A DNA stretch of 64,000 nucleotides from CAXMST01 sp963700785 (GCA_963700785.1 CAVOYZ010000006.1:123443-187442); one strand, 5' to 3'; positions 25,685 to 35,645 are shown, numbered from the stretch's first letter. Program-made: numbers and translations. Notes: generated by a model not told the origin, from the sequence alone.

Positions 25685-26203
25685 ATGTCTCAAATCAGGC
25701 GCCAGAGGCCGTCACCCGCGACCGTAATCGCAATCCTGGCTCTCGTGGTGGCGGTGGGCGGCACCGCGGTTGCCGAGTCGGGGCCGAACGCGAACAGCTC
25801 CGCATCCGCCAAGAAGACCGCAAAGAAGGCCCTGAAGAAGGCCGAAAGGGCGCAAGCGAAAGCGAAGAAGGCAAACCAGACGGCGAAGGGCGCGCAGCTG
25901 ACCGCCGATAACGCGACCCCGCTGACCGCGGTGGTTGCTGCGGACGGGTCAGTTGTTCGCGGCAGTGGCGTCACGTCGACGAACGCCAAGCTCGGCGGCA
26001 ACGGCCTGTACACGGTCGAGTTCGATCGCGAGCTCAGCGAGTGCGTCTGGGTCGCACAGATCGGAAACGGCGACGACACGGCGACGATCTACGGGGAGAT
26101 GAGCACGTTCCTCGCCGGAAGTCCCAACGGGATATTCGTACAGACCGCGAGCTCGGGCGGCGTTCTCGCGGATCGGCCGTTCCATCTGATCGTGCACTGC
26201 TAG
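25685..26203 (+). CDS. small secreted/anchored protein with Lys-Ala coiled segment
   Basis: 172 residues. The leader MSQIRRQRPSPATVIAILAL VVAVGGTAVAE is the 'RRxSPAxVIA' N-terminus common in Thermoleophilia surface proteins. A helical Lys/Ala-rich stretch follows (KKTAKKALKKAERAQAKAKK, residues about 42-65), then a beta-rich C-terminal domain with two cysteines. The start is fixed by an AAGGAGAGGAACG ribosome site. Function unknown. It is followed by a strong stem-loop at 26229-26257. Confidence 0.75.
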   Translation: MSQIRRQRPSPATVIAILALVVAVGGTAVAESGPNANSSASAKKTAKKALKKAERAQAKAKKANQTAKGAQLTADNATPLTAVVAADGSVVRGSGVTSTNAKLGGNGLYTVEFDRELSECVWVAQIGNGDDTATIYGEMSTFLAGSPNGIFVQTASSGGVLADRPFHLIVHC

Positions 26204-26228
26204 GGCGCCGGCGCAGACACGGAGCCTC

Positions 26229-26257
26229 GCCGGGGGCGGCAGCCGGCCGCCCCCGGC
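26229..26257 (+). terminator. stem-loop terminator
   Basis: A perfect 12-bp GC stem (GCCGGGGGCGGC / GCCGCCCCCGGC) with a 5-nt loop lies 25 bp after the stop of the 25685-26203 gene. There is no U-tract, as is usual in high-GC actinobacteria. Confidence 0.65.
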
Positions 26258-26333
26258 CCGAACCGGTCGGCTGCGCCCGGTTGACGGGCGCTGCCTCGAG
26301 GATGCCCGACGGGCCTCGATACAGTCAGACCCG

Positions 26334-27005
26334 ATGAGCGCGAGCTTCGAACGCGTAGGGCGGTTCGGGATCGTCAACTGCTTCCTGATCAGCGAGGACG
26401 ACGGCCTGACCCTGATCGACACGATGATCGTCGGATCGGCATCGAGGATCATCGCCGCCGCGGAGGGCGTCGGCGCCCCGATCCGGCGGATTGTCCTGAC
26501 CCATGCTCACAGCGACCACGTCGGCTCGCTCGACGCGCTGGCCGGGCGGCTCCCCGAAGCCGAGATCCTGATCTCCTCGCGCGAGGCAAAGCTGCTCGCG
26601 GGCGACAAGACGCCGCAGCCGGGCGAGCCCGACGACAAGCCAAAGGGCGGCTTCCCGAAGCTCTCCACCGAGCCGACCCGAACGGTCGAGCCCGGTGAGC
26701 GGATCGGCTCACTCGAGGTGATCGCCGCCCCGGGCCACACACCCGGGCACGTCGCTCTGCTCGACAGCCGCGACCGCACGCTCTTCTGCGGGGACGCCTT
26801 CACGACGATCGGCGGTGTCGCGGTCCCCTCGAAGCCGAAGCTCGCCTTCCCGCTCCCCTACTTCGCGACCTGGCACGGGCCGACCACCGTGAGGACGGCG
26901 GAGGCACTGACCGAGCTCGCGCCGGCGCGGCTCGCCCCGGGACACGGCAAGGTGATCGAGGACCCCGCCGATGCGATGGCGGGTGCCGTCGCCTCGGTTT
27001 CGTAG
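26334..27005 (+). CDS. MBL-fold metallo-hydrolase
   Basis: 223 residues with the metal site LTHAHSDHVGSLDALA (HxHxDH), APGHTPGHVALLD, LFCGDAFTT and APGHGKVIEDP, the glyoxalase-II-like set of ligands. The protein begins SFERVGRFGIVNCFLISEDD, the usual first strands of this fold. Substrate unknown. It is convergent with the SulP transporter gene. Confidence 0.88.
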   Translation: MSASFERVGRFGIVNCFLISEDDGLTLIDTMIVGSASRIIAAAEGVGAPIRRIVLTHAHSDHVGSLDALAGRLPEAEILISSREAKLLAGDKTPQPGEPDDKPKGGFPKLSTEPTRTVEPGERIGSLEVIAAPGHTPGHVALLDSRDRTLFCGDAFTTIGGVAVPSKPKLAFPLPYFATWHGPTTVRTAEALTELAPARLAPGHGKVIEDPADAMAGAVASVS

Positions 27006-27050
27006 GCGACGCGCGGCTCTCGGTCGACCAACTTGACCATTGAGGCCCGT

Positions 27051-28808
27051 CTAACGAGGCTCATCGTCGGACGGAAAGCCGTCCCCGCACCCGGAATCGT
27101 CCCCCGCCAACCGACGCTCGAAATAGGCCGCCCCATCGCGAACGGCCTCGAACCTGTGGCGCTCGGGAATCGCCTTGTCGAGCCCGGCGGCGGCGAGCAT
27201 GTCGCGGACCGGTCCGCGCGCCCGCGCGATCAGCAGGACTCGATCCTCGGCCTCGAGATCGGTCGCGAGCCCGGCCAGCGTGTCGGCGCCGGTGACGTCG
27301 ATGTTGGTGATCGCGGAAGCGTCGAGGAGCACCGCCCGCACGGCCCCCTCCTCCTGCTCGGCCTCGGCGATCAGAGTCTGGATCTGGTCGCGGAAGTGGC
27401 CGGCATTGGCGAAGAACAGCTCGGCACTCCAGCGGACGATCAAGAGCCCATCGTGGGTCTTCGAGCCGGGTATCCGTGAGATGTCGCGGTAGGTGCCCCG
27501 CTCCGGGGACTCCCCGAGCACGGCGACGTTGGGGCGGGTGGCCCGATAGAGGAGCGCGAGCAGGGCCATGCCGACGCCGATCAGTACGCCCTCGAGGATT
27601 CCCAGCACCAAGGTGCCCGCGAAGGTGATGATCGCCGCCCCGAAGTCGGCCCGCGCCGGAAGCCCGTCCCAGCCCGGTCCAGGGGGGCGCTGCACCCGAT
27701 AGAGGCGCCGCATCTCGCGGACGTTGATCAGCCCGAGGACTGCGACGATGATGATCGCCCCGAGCACGGCGTTGGGAAGATCGGCGAGCAGCCCCGTGAG
27801 CCCGATCAAGACCACGGCGACGAGCAGCGCGGTGACCACGCCGGCCATCTGCGTGCGGGCCCCCGAGGCATCGTTGAGCGCGCTCTGGGAGAAGCTGCCG
27901 TCGACTGAGAAGCCCTGAAAGACGCCAGCTCCGAGGTTGGCGGCCCCCGAGGCGACAAGTTCGCGGTTCGCGTCGATCCGATAGCCGTGCTTGGCGCTGA
28001 ACTCCCGGGACACGGCGATCGTCTCCACGTAGACGAGCAGCGCGACCGCGAGCGCGGCGCCGAAGAGGTCGCCGGTCCGACCCAGATCGGGGATCTCGGG
28101 CCCCGGCAGCCCGGCCTCGATCTGGCCGACCACCGCGACCCCTTCAGCGGTGAGATCGGCGAGCGTGACGACGGTGATGCCGAGGACGACGACGATCAGG
28201 CTTGCCGGCAGCGTCGGCAGCAAGCGCTTCATCGCCAACAAGGCCGCGATCGTCGCCGCGGAGATCGCGACCGTCGGCCCGTTTGCGCCGTCGAGTGCTC
28301 CGGCTGTCTCCCAGATCGTCTCGAAGAAACCGTCGGCCTCGATGCTGACGCCGAACAGCTTCGGCAGCTGGCTGGAGATGATCAGCAGCGCCGCCCCGGC
28401 GGTGAACCCGGTCAGGACCGGCGATGAGAGGAAGTCGGCGATGAAGCCGAGCCGCAGCAGGCCCGCGGCGACGAGCATCGCGCCGGAGATCAGCGCCAGC
28501 AGCGCCGCCAGCGCGATCGCCTCGCCGGGCTCGGTACCGACGAGCAGCCCGGAGAGGCTGGCCGCGACCAGGATCGAGAGGGTCGAGCCCGGCCCGATCT
28601 GCAGATGGCGGGAAGTGCCGAAGGCGGCGTACAGGAGGGCTGGAACGACGGACGCGTAGAGCCCGTGAACCGCGGGCAGCCCGGCCAGCTGGGCGTAGGC
28701 GAGAGCGGCCGGGATCGTCGCGGCGCCGACGGTCAGCCCGGCGACAACGTCCCCGCGCAGCCAGTCACGCTGGTAGGTCCTGACCCATTCTGGCTTCTGT
28801 GGTCGCAT
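27051..28808 (-). CDS. SulP-family anion transporter with STAS domain
   Basis: 585 residues with about 12 TM helices. The N-terminal motif GDVVAGLTVGAATIPAALAY AQLAG and LYASVVPALLYAAFGTSRHL are SulP signatures, as is SVDGSFSQSALNDASGARTQ. The C-terminal STAS domain (about residues 450-550, DGLLIVRWSAELFFANAGHF and LDASAITNIDVTGADTL) lies in the cytoplasm. Members carry sulfate, bicarbonate or other anions. No carbonic anhydrase or sulfate-assimilation gene is adjacent, so the substrate is left open. Confidence 0.93.
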   Translation of the reverse strand: MRPQKPEWVRTYQRDWLRGDVVAGLTVGAATIPAALAYAQLAGLPAVHGLYASVVPALLYAAFGTSRHLQIGPGSTLSILVAASLSGLLVGTEPGEAIALAALLALISGAMLVAAGLLRLGFIADFLSSPVLTGFTAGAALLIISSQLPKLFGVSIEADGFFETIWETAGALDGANGPTVAISAATIAALLAMKRLLPTLPASLIVVVLGITVVTLADLTAEGVAVVGQIEAGLPGPEIPDLGRTGDLFGAALAVALLVYVETIAVSREFSAKHGYRIDANRELVASGAANLGAGVFQGFSVDGSFSQSALNDASGARTQMAGVVTALLVAVVLIGLTGLLADLPNAVLGAIIIVAVLGLINVREMRRLYRVQRPPGPGWDGLPARADFGAAIITFAGTLVLGILEGVLIGVGMALLALLYRATRPNVAVLGESPERGTYRDISRIPGSKTHDGLLIVRWSAELFFANAGHFRDQIQTLIAEAEQEEGAVRAVLLDASAITNIDVTGADTLAGLATDLEAEDRVLLIARARGPVRDMLAAAGLDKAIPERHRFEAVRDGAAYFERRLAGDDSGCGDGFPSDDEPR

Positions 28809-28866
28809 CGCTTATGCCGCTCCGCCGACAGCTCTCAGCGGCTGCCGAGCGTCGCCGTGTTCGACG

Positions 28867-29757
28867 CTAGCCGGGGTTGGTTGCGGCGACGATCCAGACG
28901 GACCCGCGGCCGACGATCGAGCCGTCGGGTCGCTGCCAGTCGGAGTAGTGCTCGGCGAGGGCCTCGGCTATCTCGGGTCGGCGGCTCTCGCCGTGATCTC
29001 CGTTGAGGCGGATCAACTCGGCGCCCGGCCCGATTGCAAGCAGGGCGTCGATCGCCTCATCCATGTCCTTGCCCATGTAGTAGTCGAAGTCGCGCTGGTG
29101 CAGATCGATCTCCTCGAAGCCGGCGGCCTCGAGGATGCCGCGGCACGTCTCGGGGTTGCCGAGGGAGAACGGTCCCGGGCCGCAGGTATCGGCCTCGTAC
29201 TCGTCGGGGCGCGAGAGGAAGCGCTGCACCACCTCCTCGGTCTCCGCCCAGAACTGGCTCTCGCCCTTGCGGCGCCAGCAGACCTTGCCGAGCTTGCCGC
29301 CGGGCTTCAGCGCTCCGCGGATCGCGCGCATCGCGGGGACCGGCGCGGCGAAGAACTGGGTGCCCATCCGTGAGAAGGCGTAGTCGTAGGTGGGGTCCCA
29401 GTTCGCCGTCTGCGCATCGGAGACCTCGAAGGCGACGTTCTCGACGCCCGCCTCAGCCGCCTCGCGGCGCGCGTCCTCGACGAACCTGGGGGAGGAGTCG
29501 GTGCCGAGCGCGAATCCCCCCGCGCCGACGAGCTCAGCGAGTCGTTGCGTCGTCTCACCGAACCCGCAGCCGACATCGATGCAACGGCCGCCCTCGGGTG
29601 GCGGGCATCGATTGAAGACCTCCTCGGTGACCTCGTCCAGCGCGCCGACGAAGACCTTGCGGTTCATCTTCCAGCGCTCGTAGAGGACCGTGTCCCAGGC
29701 CCGCACGGCCTCCTCGTTGGCCGGTGATACCGCCCCGGCGGACTGCGCCTGCGCCAT
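28867..29757 (-). CDS. class I SAM-dependent methyltransferase
   Basis: 296 residues from ATG 29757. Motif I CIDVGCGFGETTQRLAELVG is at about residues 59-78, followed by GTDSSPRFVEDARREA, MGTQFFAAPVPAMRAIRGAL and LKPGGKLGKVCWR. The long C-terminal half (EADTCGPGPFSLGNPETC, then GFEEIDLHQRDFDYYMG) is typical of bacterial Methyltransf_11 proteins acting on small molecules. It is separated by 10 bp from the PAP2-type gene upstream on the same strand. Substrate unknown. Confidence 0.88.
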   Translation of the reverse strand: MAQAQSAGAVSPANEEAVRAWDTVLYERWKMNRKVFVGALDEVTEEVFNRCPPPEGGRCIDVGCGFGETTQRLAELVGAGGFALGTDSSPRFVEDARREAAEAGVENVAFEVSDAQTANWDPTYDYAFSRMGTQFFAAPVPAMRAIRGALKPGGKLGKVCWRRKGESQFWAETEEVVQRFLSRPDEYEADTCGPGPFSLGNPETCRGILEAAGFEEIDLHQRDFDYYMGKDMDEAIDALLAIGPGAELIRLNGDHGESRRPEIAEALAEHYSDWQRPDGSIVGRGSVWIVAATNPG

Positions 29758-29767
29758 ACCGGGCAAT

Positions 29768-30739
29768 TTACCAGCGACCGCCGGAACCGACGAGGCCTGC
29801 CGCATCACCGGCAGCGCCGGGCCGCCGCTCGCGCCAGGCCCAGGCCGCCATCACCGCGGCGGCGTAGAACCAACCCAACAGCACGTCGAAGAAGTAGTGC
29901 TCGCCGGTCGCGATCAGGGTCAGCGCCATCGCCAGCGGATACAGCGCAAGCAGCGGTCGCAGGCCAGGGCGCACCCGGCTCCACAGGAACATCGCGACCA
30001 GCGCCGTGAAGCCGGCGTGCAACGAGGGCACGGCGGCAACCAGGTTGACCGTCTCCTGGCCCCTGGAGAAGAGGCCCGCCGTGGTCACGCCGAGCGCGCT
30101 GAAGCCCTCCACGGTGGTGCGATCGACCCCCTCGAGCAGGCCCTGCTCCGCGGCCATCCACGGCGGCGCGGCGGGGAAGGCAATGTAGGTGGCGAGGCCG
30201 GCCAGCGCGAGCGTCACCAGCCGCCTGGTGTAGCGCAGGAAGGCGATCCGCTCACGGGCCCAGAGAACGCCCGCGACCGCGAACGGGACGATGAAGTAGG
30301 AGGTGTAGATGGCCGAAAAGGCCACGTCCCACCCGGTGACGACGCCGGGCTCATGGAGACGGGCCTGCAGCCACTCGGTCGGCGTCTGGCCGAGGAAGAC
30401 GAGACGATCGAAGTCGATCATCGCCTGCACGTGGACGCTGATTCCGAGCGAGTCGGCCGCGCCGCGCGTCAGGTCGTAGGCCGCCAGAACGGCCACGATC
30501 GGCAACCAGTCGAGCGCGATCTGAAGGATCTGTCGGGGGTGCCGGCCGAGCGAGACGCAGACGAGCGCGCCACAGATCCAGACGATGACCAGCTCGCGCT
30601 GGGCGGGAATCCCGTAGCGCAGGCTCCAGAGGACGAGCACGACGAAGTAGAGGCCGAGGGCGCAGCGGCGCACCACGGCCCAGCTCGGGAAGCGCAGCCG
30701 AACCCGCTGCTCGACCGCGACGCGTGCGTACTCGTTCAC
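29768..30739 (-). CDS. PAP2-superfamily / inositolphosphotransferase-like membrane enzyme
   Basis: 323 residues with at least six TM helices. Catalytic PAP2 signatures are AVPSLHAGFTAL (phosphatase motif 2 with the essential His) and GEHYFFDVLLGWFYA (motif 3, H and D). The extra N-terminal helices and DFDRLVFLGQTPTEWLQARL are typical of the Aur1/Ipt1-like branch, which transfers polar phospho-head groups such as inositol phosphate. In actinobacteria this fits phosphoinositide or glycolipid metabolism. It may form an operon with the methyltransferase downstream. Confidence 0.88.
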   Translation of the reverse strand: MNEYARVAVEQRVRLRFPSWAVVRRCALGLYFVVLVLWSLRYGIPAQRELVIVWICGALVCVSLGRHPRQILQIALDWLPIVAVLAAYDLTRGAADSLGISVHVQAMIDFDRLVFLGQTPTEWLQARLHEPGVVTGWDVAFSAIYTSYFIVPFAVAGVLWARERIAFLRYTRRLVTLALAGLATYIAFPAAPPWMAAEQGLLEGVDRTTVEGFSALGVTTAGLFSRGQETVNLVAAVPSLHAGFTALVAMFLWSRVRPGLRPLLALYPLAMALTLIATGEHYFFDVLLGWFYAAAVMAAWAWRERRPGAAGDAAGLVGSGGRW

Positions 30740-30865
30740 AGCAGCAATCTATGGCGCTCCGGGATCTCGTGCGATTCGGCGCCTTCGGACCTGGGCCTGG
30801 CATACCTTGGCCCCCGGCGCCGGGGCGGGGACTGACGGATCGCTGCGCGGTGCCGGCGTCCACGA

Positions 30866-33697
30866 TCAGCGGACCGCGATCGCGGTGTGTCCCTTGACGC
30901 CGTTCACGGTCACGGTGATCGTCGCCGTGCCCGGGCTGCGGCCCTTGATCACGCCGCGACGAGTAACCCGGGCGACGCGGGTGTGGTTGCTCGAGTAGCT
31001 GACGTCGGCCCGGCGCAGGTTGGCGAACGAGTCGTCCCCGCGGACGGCCTCGACCACGCGGTCGCCGGTCTCGCTGTAGATGCCGGTTGTGGTGTCCTCG
31101 AGCCAGCGATTCCGACCGCGAAGGCTGAGCCTCTCCCCCGGCTTCAGAACGAGGCGCTCGGGCTCGACCGTGACCTGTCGAATCGGGCGCCGCAGCGAAC
31201 CGCGAACCCGGACCGAGCGCTGGTCGATCACATCGGTCGCTGAGCGCGCCACCTGGAAGCGGTAGCGGCGCCGATAGACAACGTCGCGTCCACGCCGGCT
31301 GTCGAACAAGCGCAGCCGCTCGACCGGCACCCTCCACCGGAGCCGCTGGCTCGCGCTCGGGGCGAGGCGGTCGGTCCGCGCAAACGCGACGAGCCGTTTG
31401 GCCGGCAGCGCGCGGCCGCCCGCCGCGCCGCGGGTCGCGGCGTAGATCTCGACCACGGTGGCGCCGGTGAGGTCGCCGGTGTTGCGGACCTTGACCGAGA
31501 CCGGCACGCTCCCGTTCGCGAAGACCCGGCCGCGCCCGATCCGGGCCTGCGAGTAGCGGAACCTCGAGTAGCTCCGGCCGTGGCCGAACGGGTAGGAGGG
31601 CCGGCCGGTGAAGTAGCGGTAGGTCCGCCCGAGGCCGCCGGTCCGGGCCGGCGTCAGGTCGTAGTCGTCGATCGGCGGCAGCTGCGAGTCGCCGCGGAAC
31701 CAGGTGAAGCTGAGCCGGCCCGATGGGTTGGCCTCGCCAAACAGCACCTTCGCGAGCGCCGAGCCCTGCCGCTGACCGTTGGGCCCGCTGTAGAGGATCG
31801 CGGGCACCTCGTCCTCGATCCCAGCCAGGCTGACCGGCCCGGCCGCCTGGACGTGCAGGACAACGTTCGGGTTGCCGAGGGCGGCCACCTGCTCGACCAG
31901 TGACCGGTAGTTCCCCGGCATCGCGATCGTCGCCCGGTCGGCGCCCTCCTGGTTGGTTCCCTCGTCGGTGCCGACCACGATCACGACGAGATCGGCATCC
32001 ACGATCGCGGCCTCGGTGGGGGCGCTCAGCACCGCCGGACCCGACGCGGCGGTCGAGGTGCCGGCCGCATCGAAGAGGACCTCGGCGCCGGGGTTGGACT
32101 TCTCGACGAGATCGGCGATGCCCTCGCGCGCGCTGACCCGCTCGGTGGGAGTGCCGGAGTAGCCGCCGAGCACCACCCGGTCCGCGAGATCCCCGAGCAC
32201 GACCACCCTGTCCGCCTTCGCCGGATCGAACGGCAGGACCCGCTCATCACCGGCGTTGCGTTCGTTCTTGAGCAGCACCAGCGCCCGCCGGGCGACCGTC
32301 TCGGTCAGCCTCCGGTGCGCGGCGCTGTCGATCACCTCGCTGCCGATGCTCGCAAACGGGACGCGGCCACGCGGGTCGAACTCGCCGGTCCGCAGCCGCA
32401 GCTTGAAGACCCGCGCCAGCGCACGATCGATCGTGCCCTCGCTCAAGACCCCGGCGTCGATCGCCTCCCTGATCCGTGCCGGCGCGTTGTCCTCGCCGAA
32501 CCAGGACCTGATCACGCTGCTGTCGGTACCGGCCCCGGCGCAGTTCAGATCGGTGCCCGCCCGCAACGAGTAGGCCTGACCGCCGGCCTGACCGCTGACC
32601 CCGGCGCCGGTCCTCCGCTCGGTCCACTGCGCGTCGACGCCCCCGTGATCGGTCGTCCAGCCGGGAGGAGCCCAGTCGTGTCCGGTCAGGGTGAGGACGC
32701 CTCCGGGCCCGATCGGCTGATCGGGACGGCGGTAGGTGGTCGCCACCGCACCGCAGTCCGATGTCACGTAGCCGTCGAGACCCCAGGTGCGCCGGGCGAG
32801 GACGTTGAGCAGGAACGAGTCGGCCACCGCCGGGGTCCCGTTGACGGCGTTGTAGGAGGACATCAGGCCGGAGGCGCCCGAGTCCTCGATCAGCCCGCGG
32901 AACTGGGCCGTGTAGTAGTCACGGATCGCCGACTCATCCGTGTCCGAGGAGATGCCGGTGCGATTCCGCTCTACGTTGTTGAGCGCGTAGTGCTTGAGGG
33001 TCGCGACGGCCTTCAGATACCGATCGCGGTGGGCACCGCGCCGCGAGCGACCCTCGAACCCGCTCACATAGGCGCCGGCGAGCTTCGAGACGAGGAACGG
33101 GTCCTCGCCGAAGGCCTCGTCGGTGCGACCCCAGCGCGGGTCCCGCTGCAGGTTGACGGTCGGATTGAAGTGGAACAGGGAGCCGTAGTTCTCGGCCGAG
33201 TCACCGAGGTTGTTCTCGCCCTGCCCGAACAGCGAGGGATCGTTGAACCCCCGGACCTCGTCGGAGATCGCTGCCGCCTCGCGGCGGATCAGGCGCGGAT
33301 CCCAGGTCAGGCTGGTCGAGAGGTTGGTCGGGAAGCTGGGTGCGGCAACCCGATGGAACCAACGCGGCTCGCCGGTCGCGTTGTCATCCCCCTGGAGGAA
33401 GTAGACGCCGTGCTGGGACTCGTTCCAGTACGAGTACGACTGCACCCCGAGCCGCGGGATCGCAGGCGCGTTCGTCGTCGTCAGCTGGGCCGCCTTCTCG
33501 TCGAGAGTCATCCGCGAGACCAGATCCACCGCCCGCTCGGCGAACGGGTGGCGGGAGTCGAGATAGGCCGGCCCCGGGGATCGCTCGGCGGCCGCCGCGG
33601 CGGCCGGAATCGCGCCGGCGGCGAGGGCGAACCCGAGAAGCAGGAACCGGATCGAAGCGGGAAGGCGCAAGCGCACGATTTCCTGGTAGGCGTTCAT
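30866..33697 (-). CDS. secreted glycoside hydrolase family 3 (beta-glucosidase/xylosidase type)
   Basis: 943 residues from ATG 33697, which begins the signal peptide (an in-frame ATG at 33739 is also possible). Domain order: signal peptide; GH3 N-terminal barrel with NLQRDPRWGRTDEAFGEDP and KHYALNNVE; catalytic nucleophile Asp in DGYVTSDCGAV (about residue 314); GH3 C-terminal alpha/beta sandwich; fibronectin-III-like domain; and a C-terminal bacterial Ig-like (Big_2) domain with VTRRGVIKGRSPGTATITV. It should hydrolyse extracellular beta-linked oligosaccharides. The Big_2 end suggests surface attachment or polysaccharide contact. Confidence 0.93.
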   Translation of the reverse strand: MNAYQEIVRLRLPASIRFLLLGFALAAGAIPAAAAAAERSPGPAYLDSRHPFAERAVDLVSRMTLDEKAAQLTTTNAPAIPRLGVQSYSYWNESQHGVYFLQGDDNATGEPRWFHRVAAPSFPTNLSTSLTWDPRLIRREAAAISDEVRGFNDPSLFGQGENNLGDSAENYGSLFHFNPTVNLQRDPRWGRTDEAFGEDPFLVSKLAGAYVSGFEGRSRRGAHRDRYLKAVATLKHYALNNVERNRTGISSDTDESAIRDYYTAQFRGLIEDSGASGLMSSYNAVNGTPAVADSFLLNVLARRTWGLDGYVTSDCGAVATTYRRPDQPIGPGGVLTLTGHDWAPPGWTTDHGGVDAQWTERRTGAGVSGQAGGQAYSLRAGTDLNCAGAGTDSSVIRSWFGEDNAPARIREAIDAGVLSEGTIDRALARVFKLRLRTGEFDPRGRVPFASIGSEVIDSAAHRRLTETVARRALVLLKNERNAGDERVLPFDPAKADRVVVLGDLADRVVLGGYSGTPTERVSAREGIADLVEKSNPGAEVLFDAAGTSTAASGPAVLSAPTEAAIVDADLVVIVVGTDEGTNQEGADRATIAMPGNYRSLVEQVAALGNPNVVLHVQAAGPVSLAGIEDEVPAILYSGPNGQRQGSALAKVLFGEANPSGRLSFTWFRGDSQLPPIDDYDLTPARTGGLGRTYRYFTGRPSYPFGHGRSYSRFRYSQARIGRGRVFANGSVPVSVKVRNTGDLTGATVVEIYAATRGAAGGRALPAKRLVAFARTDRLAPSASQRLRWRVPVERLRLFDSRRGRDVVYRRRYRFQVARSATDVIDQRSVRVRGSLRRPIRQVTVEPERLVLKPGERLSLRGRNRWLEDTTTGIYSETGDRVVEAVRGDDSFANLRRADVSYSSNHTRVARVTRRGVIKGRSPGTATITVTVNGVKGHTAIAVR

Positions 33698-33846
33698 GAT
33701 CTCGCCGCAACGCGCATGGCGGGTCTCGGGGATCTCCATGCCCGGAGCCTAGGGCGACAGGTCGGTAGATGATGCAGCCGTCGAGTGCCTCTCCGGGTCG
33801 TTCGCTTGACCTGCTGAGACGGGCGGAAGCCACTAGTGTCGCCCCA

Positions 33847-34296
33847 ATGCGGGCCGCCCTGACGCTCTTCGCCGCATCGCTCGTCGTGCTCGCTATCGTC
33901 GCCGGCGGCCTCGGATGCGGCGCAGACGACGACGCAGGCTCGGCGACCGCACCGCAAGGCGGGGGCTCGGCGCCTGCGGCGGGCCAGCGCTTCCCCGAGA
34001 TCGTCGCGGTCGAGGCAACGGCGAGCGGCGCGGGAACCTACGACTTCGCGGTGACGATCAGCTCGCCCTACGACTCGCCGGAGCGTTACGCCAACGGCTG
34101 GAGGGTGCTGAGCCCCGACGGTGATCTGCTCGGCGAGATGGAGCTGCTTCATGACCATGCGAGCGAGCAGCCCTTCACCAGGGTGCAGACCGGAGTCGAG
34201 ATCCCCGAGCGAACGACAGATGTCCTGATCGAGGGGCGCGACCTTGAGAACGGCTACGGAGGGAAGCCCGTTGCGGTCGTTCTGGGCAGCGGCTGA
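33847..34296 (+). CDS. small secreted protein / possible lipoprotein
   Basis: 149 residues. The N-terminus MRAALTLFAASLVVLAIVAG GLGCGADDD is a signal sequence with a cysteine in an imperfect lipobox. A Gly/Ser/Ala-rich linker is followed by a beta domain (IVAVEATASGAGTYDFAVTI, SPYDSPERYANGWRVLSPDG, EMELLHDHASEQPFTRVQTG). The two His and nearby acidic residues in LLHDHASE could bind metal or ligand. Function unknown. Divergent from the GH3 gene. Confidence 0.7.
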   Translation: MRAALTLFAASLVVLAIVAGGLGCGADDDAGSATAPQGGGSAPAAGQRFPEIVAVEATASGAGTYDFAVTISSPYDSPERYANGWRVLSPDGDLLGEMELLHDHASEQPFTRVQTGVEIPERTTDVLIEGRDLENGYGGKPVAVVLGSG

Positions 34297-34409
34297 GGGT
34301 GGCCGGGACCGCTGCCGGTCGCCAATGCTGGGCGGGTCCGGTGCCGCAGCAGTCGCAATCAGTAGAGATCCCCGTGGTTCGCTCGTCGATTCAGCCCTAG
34401 ATTGGCGAC

Positions 34410-35645
34410 ATGGAGAGCGGAGCGGGCAGCTCAGGATGGGAGCGGGTCTACGGCGACCGCGCGGCGACGACCGAGGCCTTCGCGGCGCACGTCAACCGCG
34501 GCAAGGCGAAGGCCCTCGAGGCGATTGGCGTCGACATCGTGATCGGCGAGCGGAGCGGTCCCCGGTTCCAAGACGCCTACGACGGCCGCTGGTACTGGAA
34601 CTGCCACTGCAACGGCGGCGTCTTCAACCTCGGTCACCGCCATCCGGGCGTCGTCGGCGCGCTCCGCGAGGCGCTGGATCACCTCGACGTCGGCAACCAC
34701 CACCTGATCAGCGGCCGCCGCGCCCGGCTCGCCGAGCGGCTCGCGGGGTCGACCGGGAACCTACTCCCCTACGCGATCTTCACCCCGTCCGGCAGCGAGG
34801 CAATCGACGTGGCGTTGCGACTCGCCCGCGCGGTGCGGGACCGCCCGGGAATCGTCAGTGTGGTCGGCGGCTATCACGGCCACGCTGGGCTCGGCTGGGC
34901 GGCCGGCGATCGACGTTGGGTGGAGCCGTTCGTCTTCGGATCCGACGACGTCGTCCGCGTGCCCTACAACGACATCGATGCGATGCGCGGCGCGATAGGA
35001 GCCGAGACGGCGGCGGTGATCCTCGAATCGATTCCGGCCACCCTCGGCTTCCCGCCGCCCGAACCGGGCTACATGGCTGGCGTCGCGTCGCTGGCTCGCG
35101 AGCGCGGCGCGCTGCTCGTGGTCGACGAGGTGCAGACGGGACTCGGTCGGACCGGAACCCCGTGGTACTTCCAGCAAGAGGAGATCGAGCCCGACGTGGT
35201 GATCACCGGCAAGGGCCTGGGCGGGGGCCTCTATCCGGTCAGCGCTGCGCTGATCAGCTCCGAGCTCGAGCGGTTCTTCGACGAGCATCCGTTCGCCTAC
35301 GTCTCGACCTTCGGTGGCGCCGAGATCGGCTGCGTCGCGGCCGAGGCCGTCCTCGACGAGGTCCTCGACCCCGACTTCCTGAGCCGGGTGATGGAGCTGG
35401 GGCGCCGCTTCGAGGCCGGGTTCGCCGGGCTGCCCTTCGAGCTGCGCCGCCGCGGGATGACGATGGGCTTGGCGTTCGAGCAGGAGGAGGGCGGCGTTCT
35501 GGCGGCGAAGCGCCTGATCGATGCCGGCGTGTTCGCCGTCTACGCCGAGCACGACCATCGGGTCACGCAGTTCAAGCCGCCGCTGAACCTCACCGACGGG
35601 CAGGCCGACGAGATCATCGACTCGGTTCGCGGGGCCCTCGGGTGA
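34410..35645 (+). CDS. class III PLP-dependent aminotransferase
   Basis: 411 residues. Class-III signatures are NGGVFNLGHRHPGVVGAL, PSGSEAIDVALRLAR, GGYHGHAGLG, LLVVDEVQTGLGRTG (PLP-ring Asp) and DVVITGKGLGGGLYPVSAAL (Schiff-base Lys). The usual substrate is an omega-amino or beta-amino compound; which one is unknown. Its last four bases overlap the GTG start of the DUF6206 gene (GTGA). The two are therefore translationally coupled and probably act in one pathway. Confidence 0.92.
   Translation: MESGAGSSGWERVYGDRAATTEAFAAHVNRGKAKALEAIGVDIVIGERSGPRFQDAYDGRWYWNCHCNGGVFNLGHRHPGVVGALREALDHLDVGNHHLISGRRARLAERLAGSTGNLLPYAIFTPSGSEAIDVALRLARAVRDRPGIVSVVGGYHGHAGLGWAAGDRRWVEPFVFGSDDVVRVPYNDIDAMRGAIGAETAAVILESIPATLGFPPPEPGYMAGVASLARERGALLVVDEVQTGLGRTGTPWYFQQEEIEPDVVITGKGLGGGLYPVSAALISSELERFFDEHPFAYVSTFGGAEIGCVAAEAVLDEVLDPDFLSRVMELGRRFEAGFAGLPFELRRRGMTMGLAFEQEEGGVLAAKRLIDAGVFAVYAEHDHRVTQFKPPLNLTDGQADEIIDSVRGALG

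Noticed and set aside
30351..31337. 328-codon minus frame between PAP2 and GH3 genes
   Set aside because: Composed of out-of-frame segments of both neighbours; no independent similarity.
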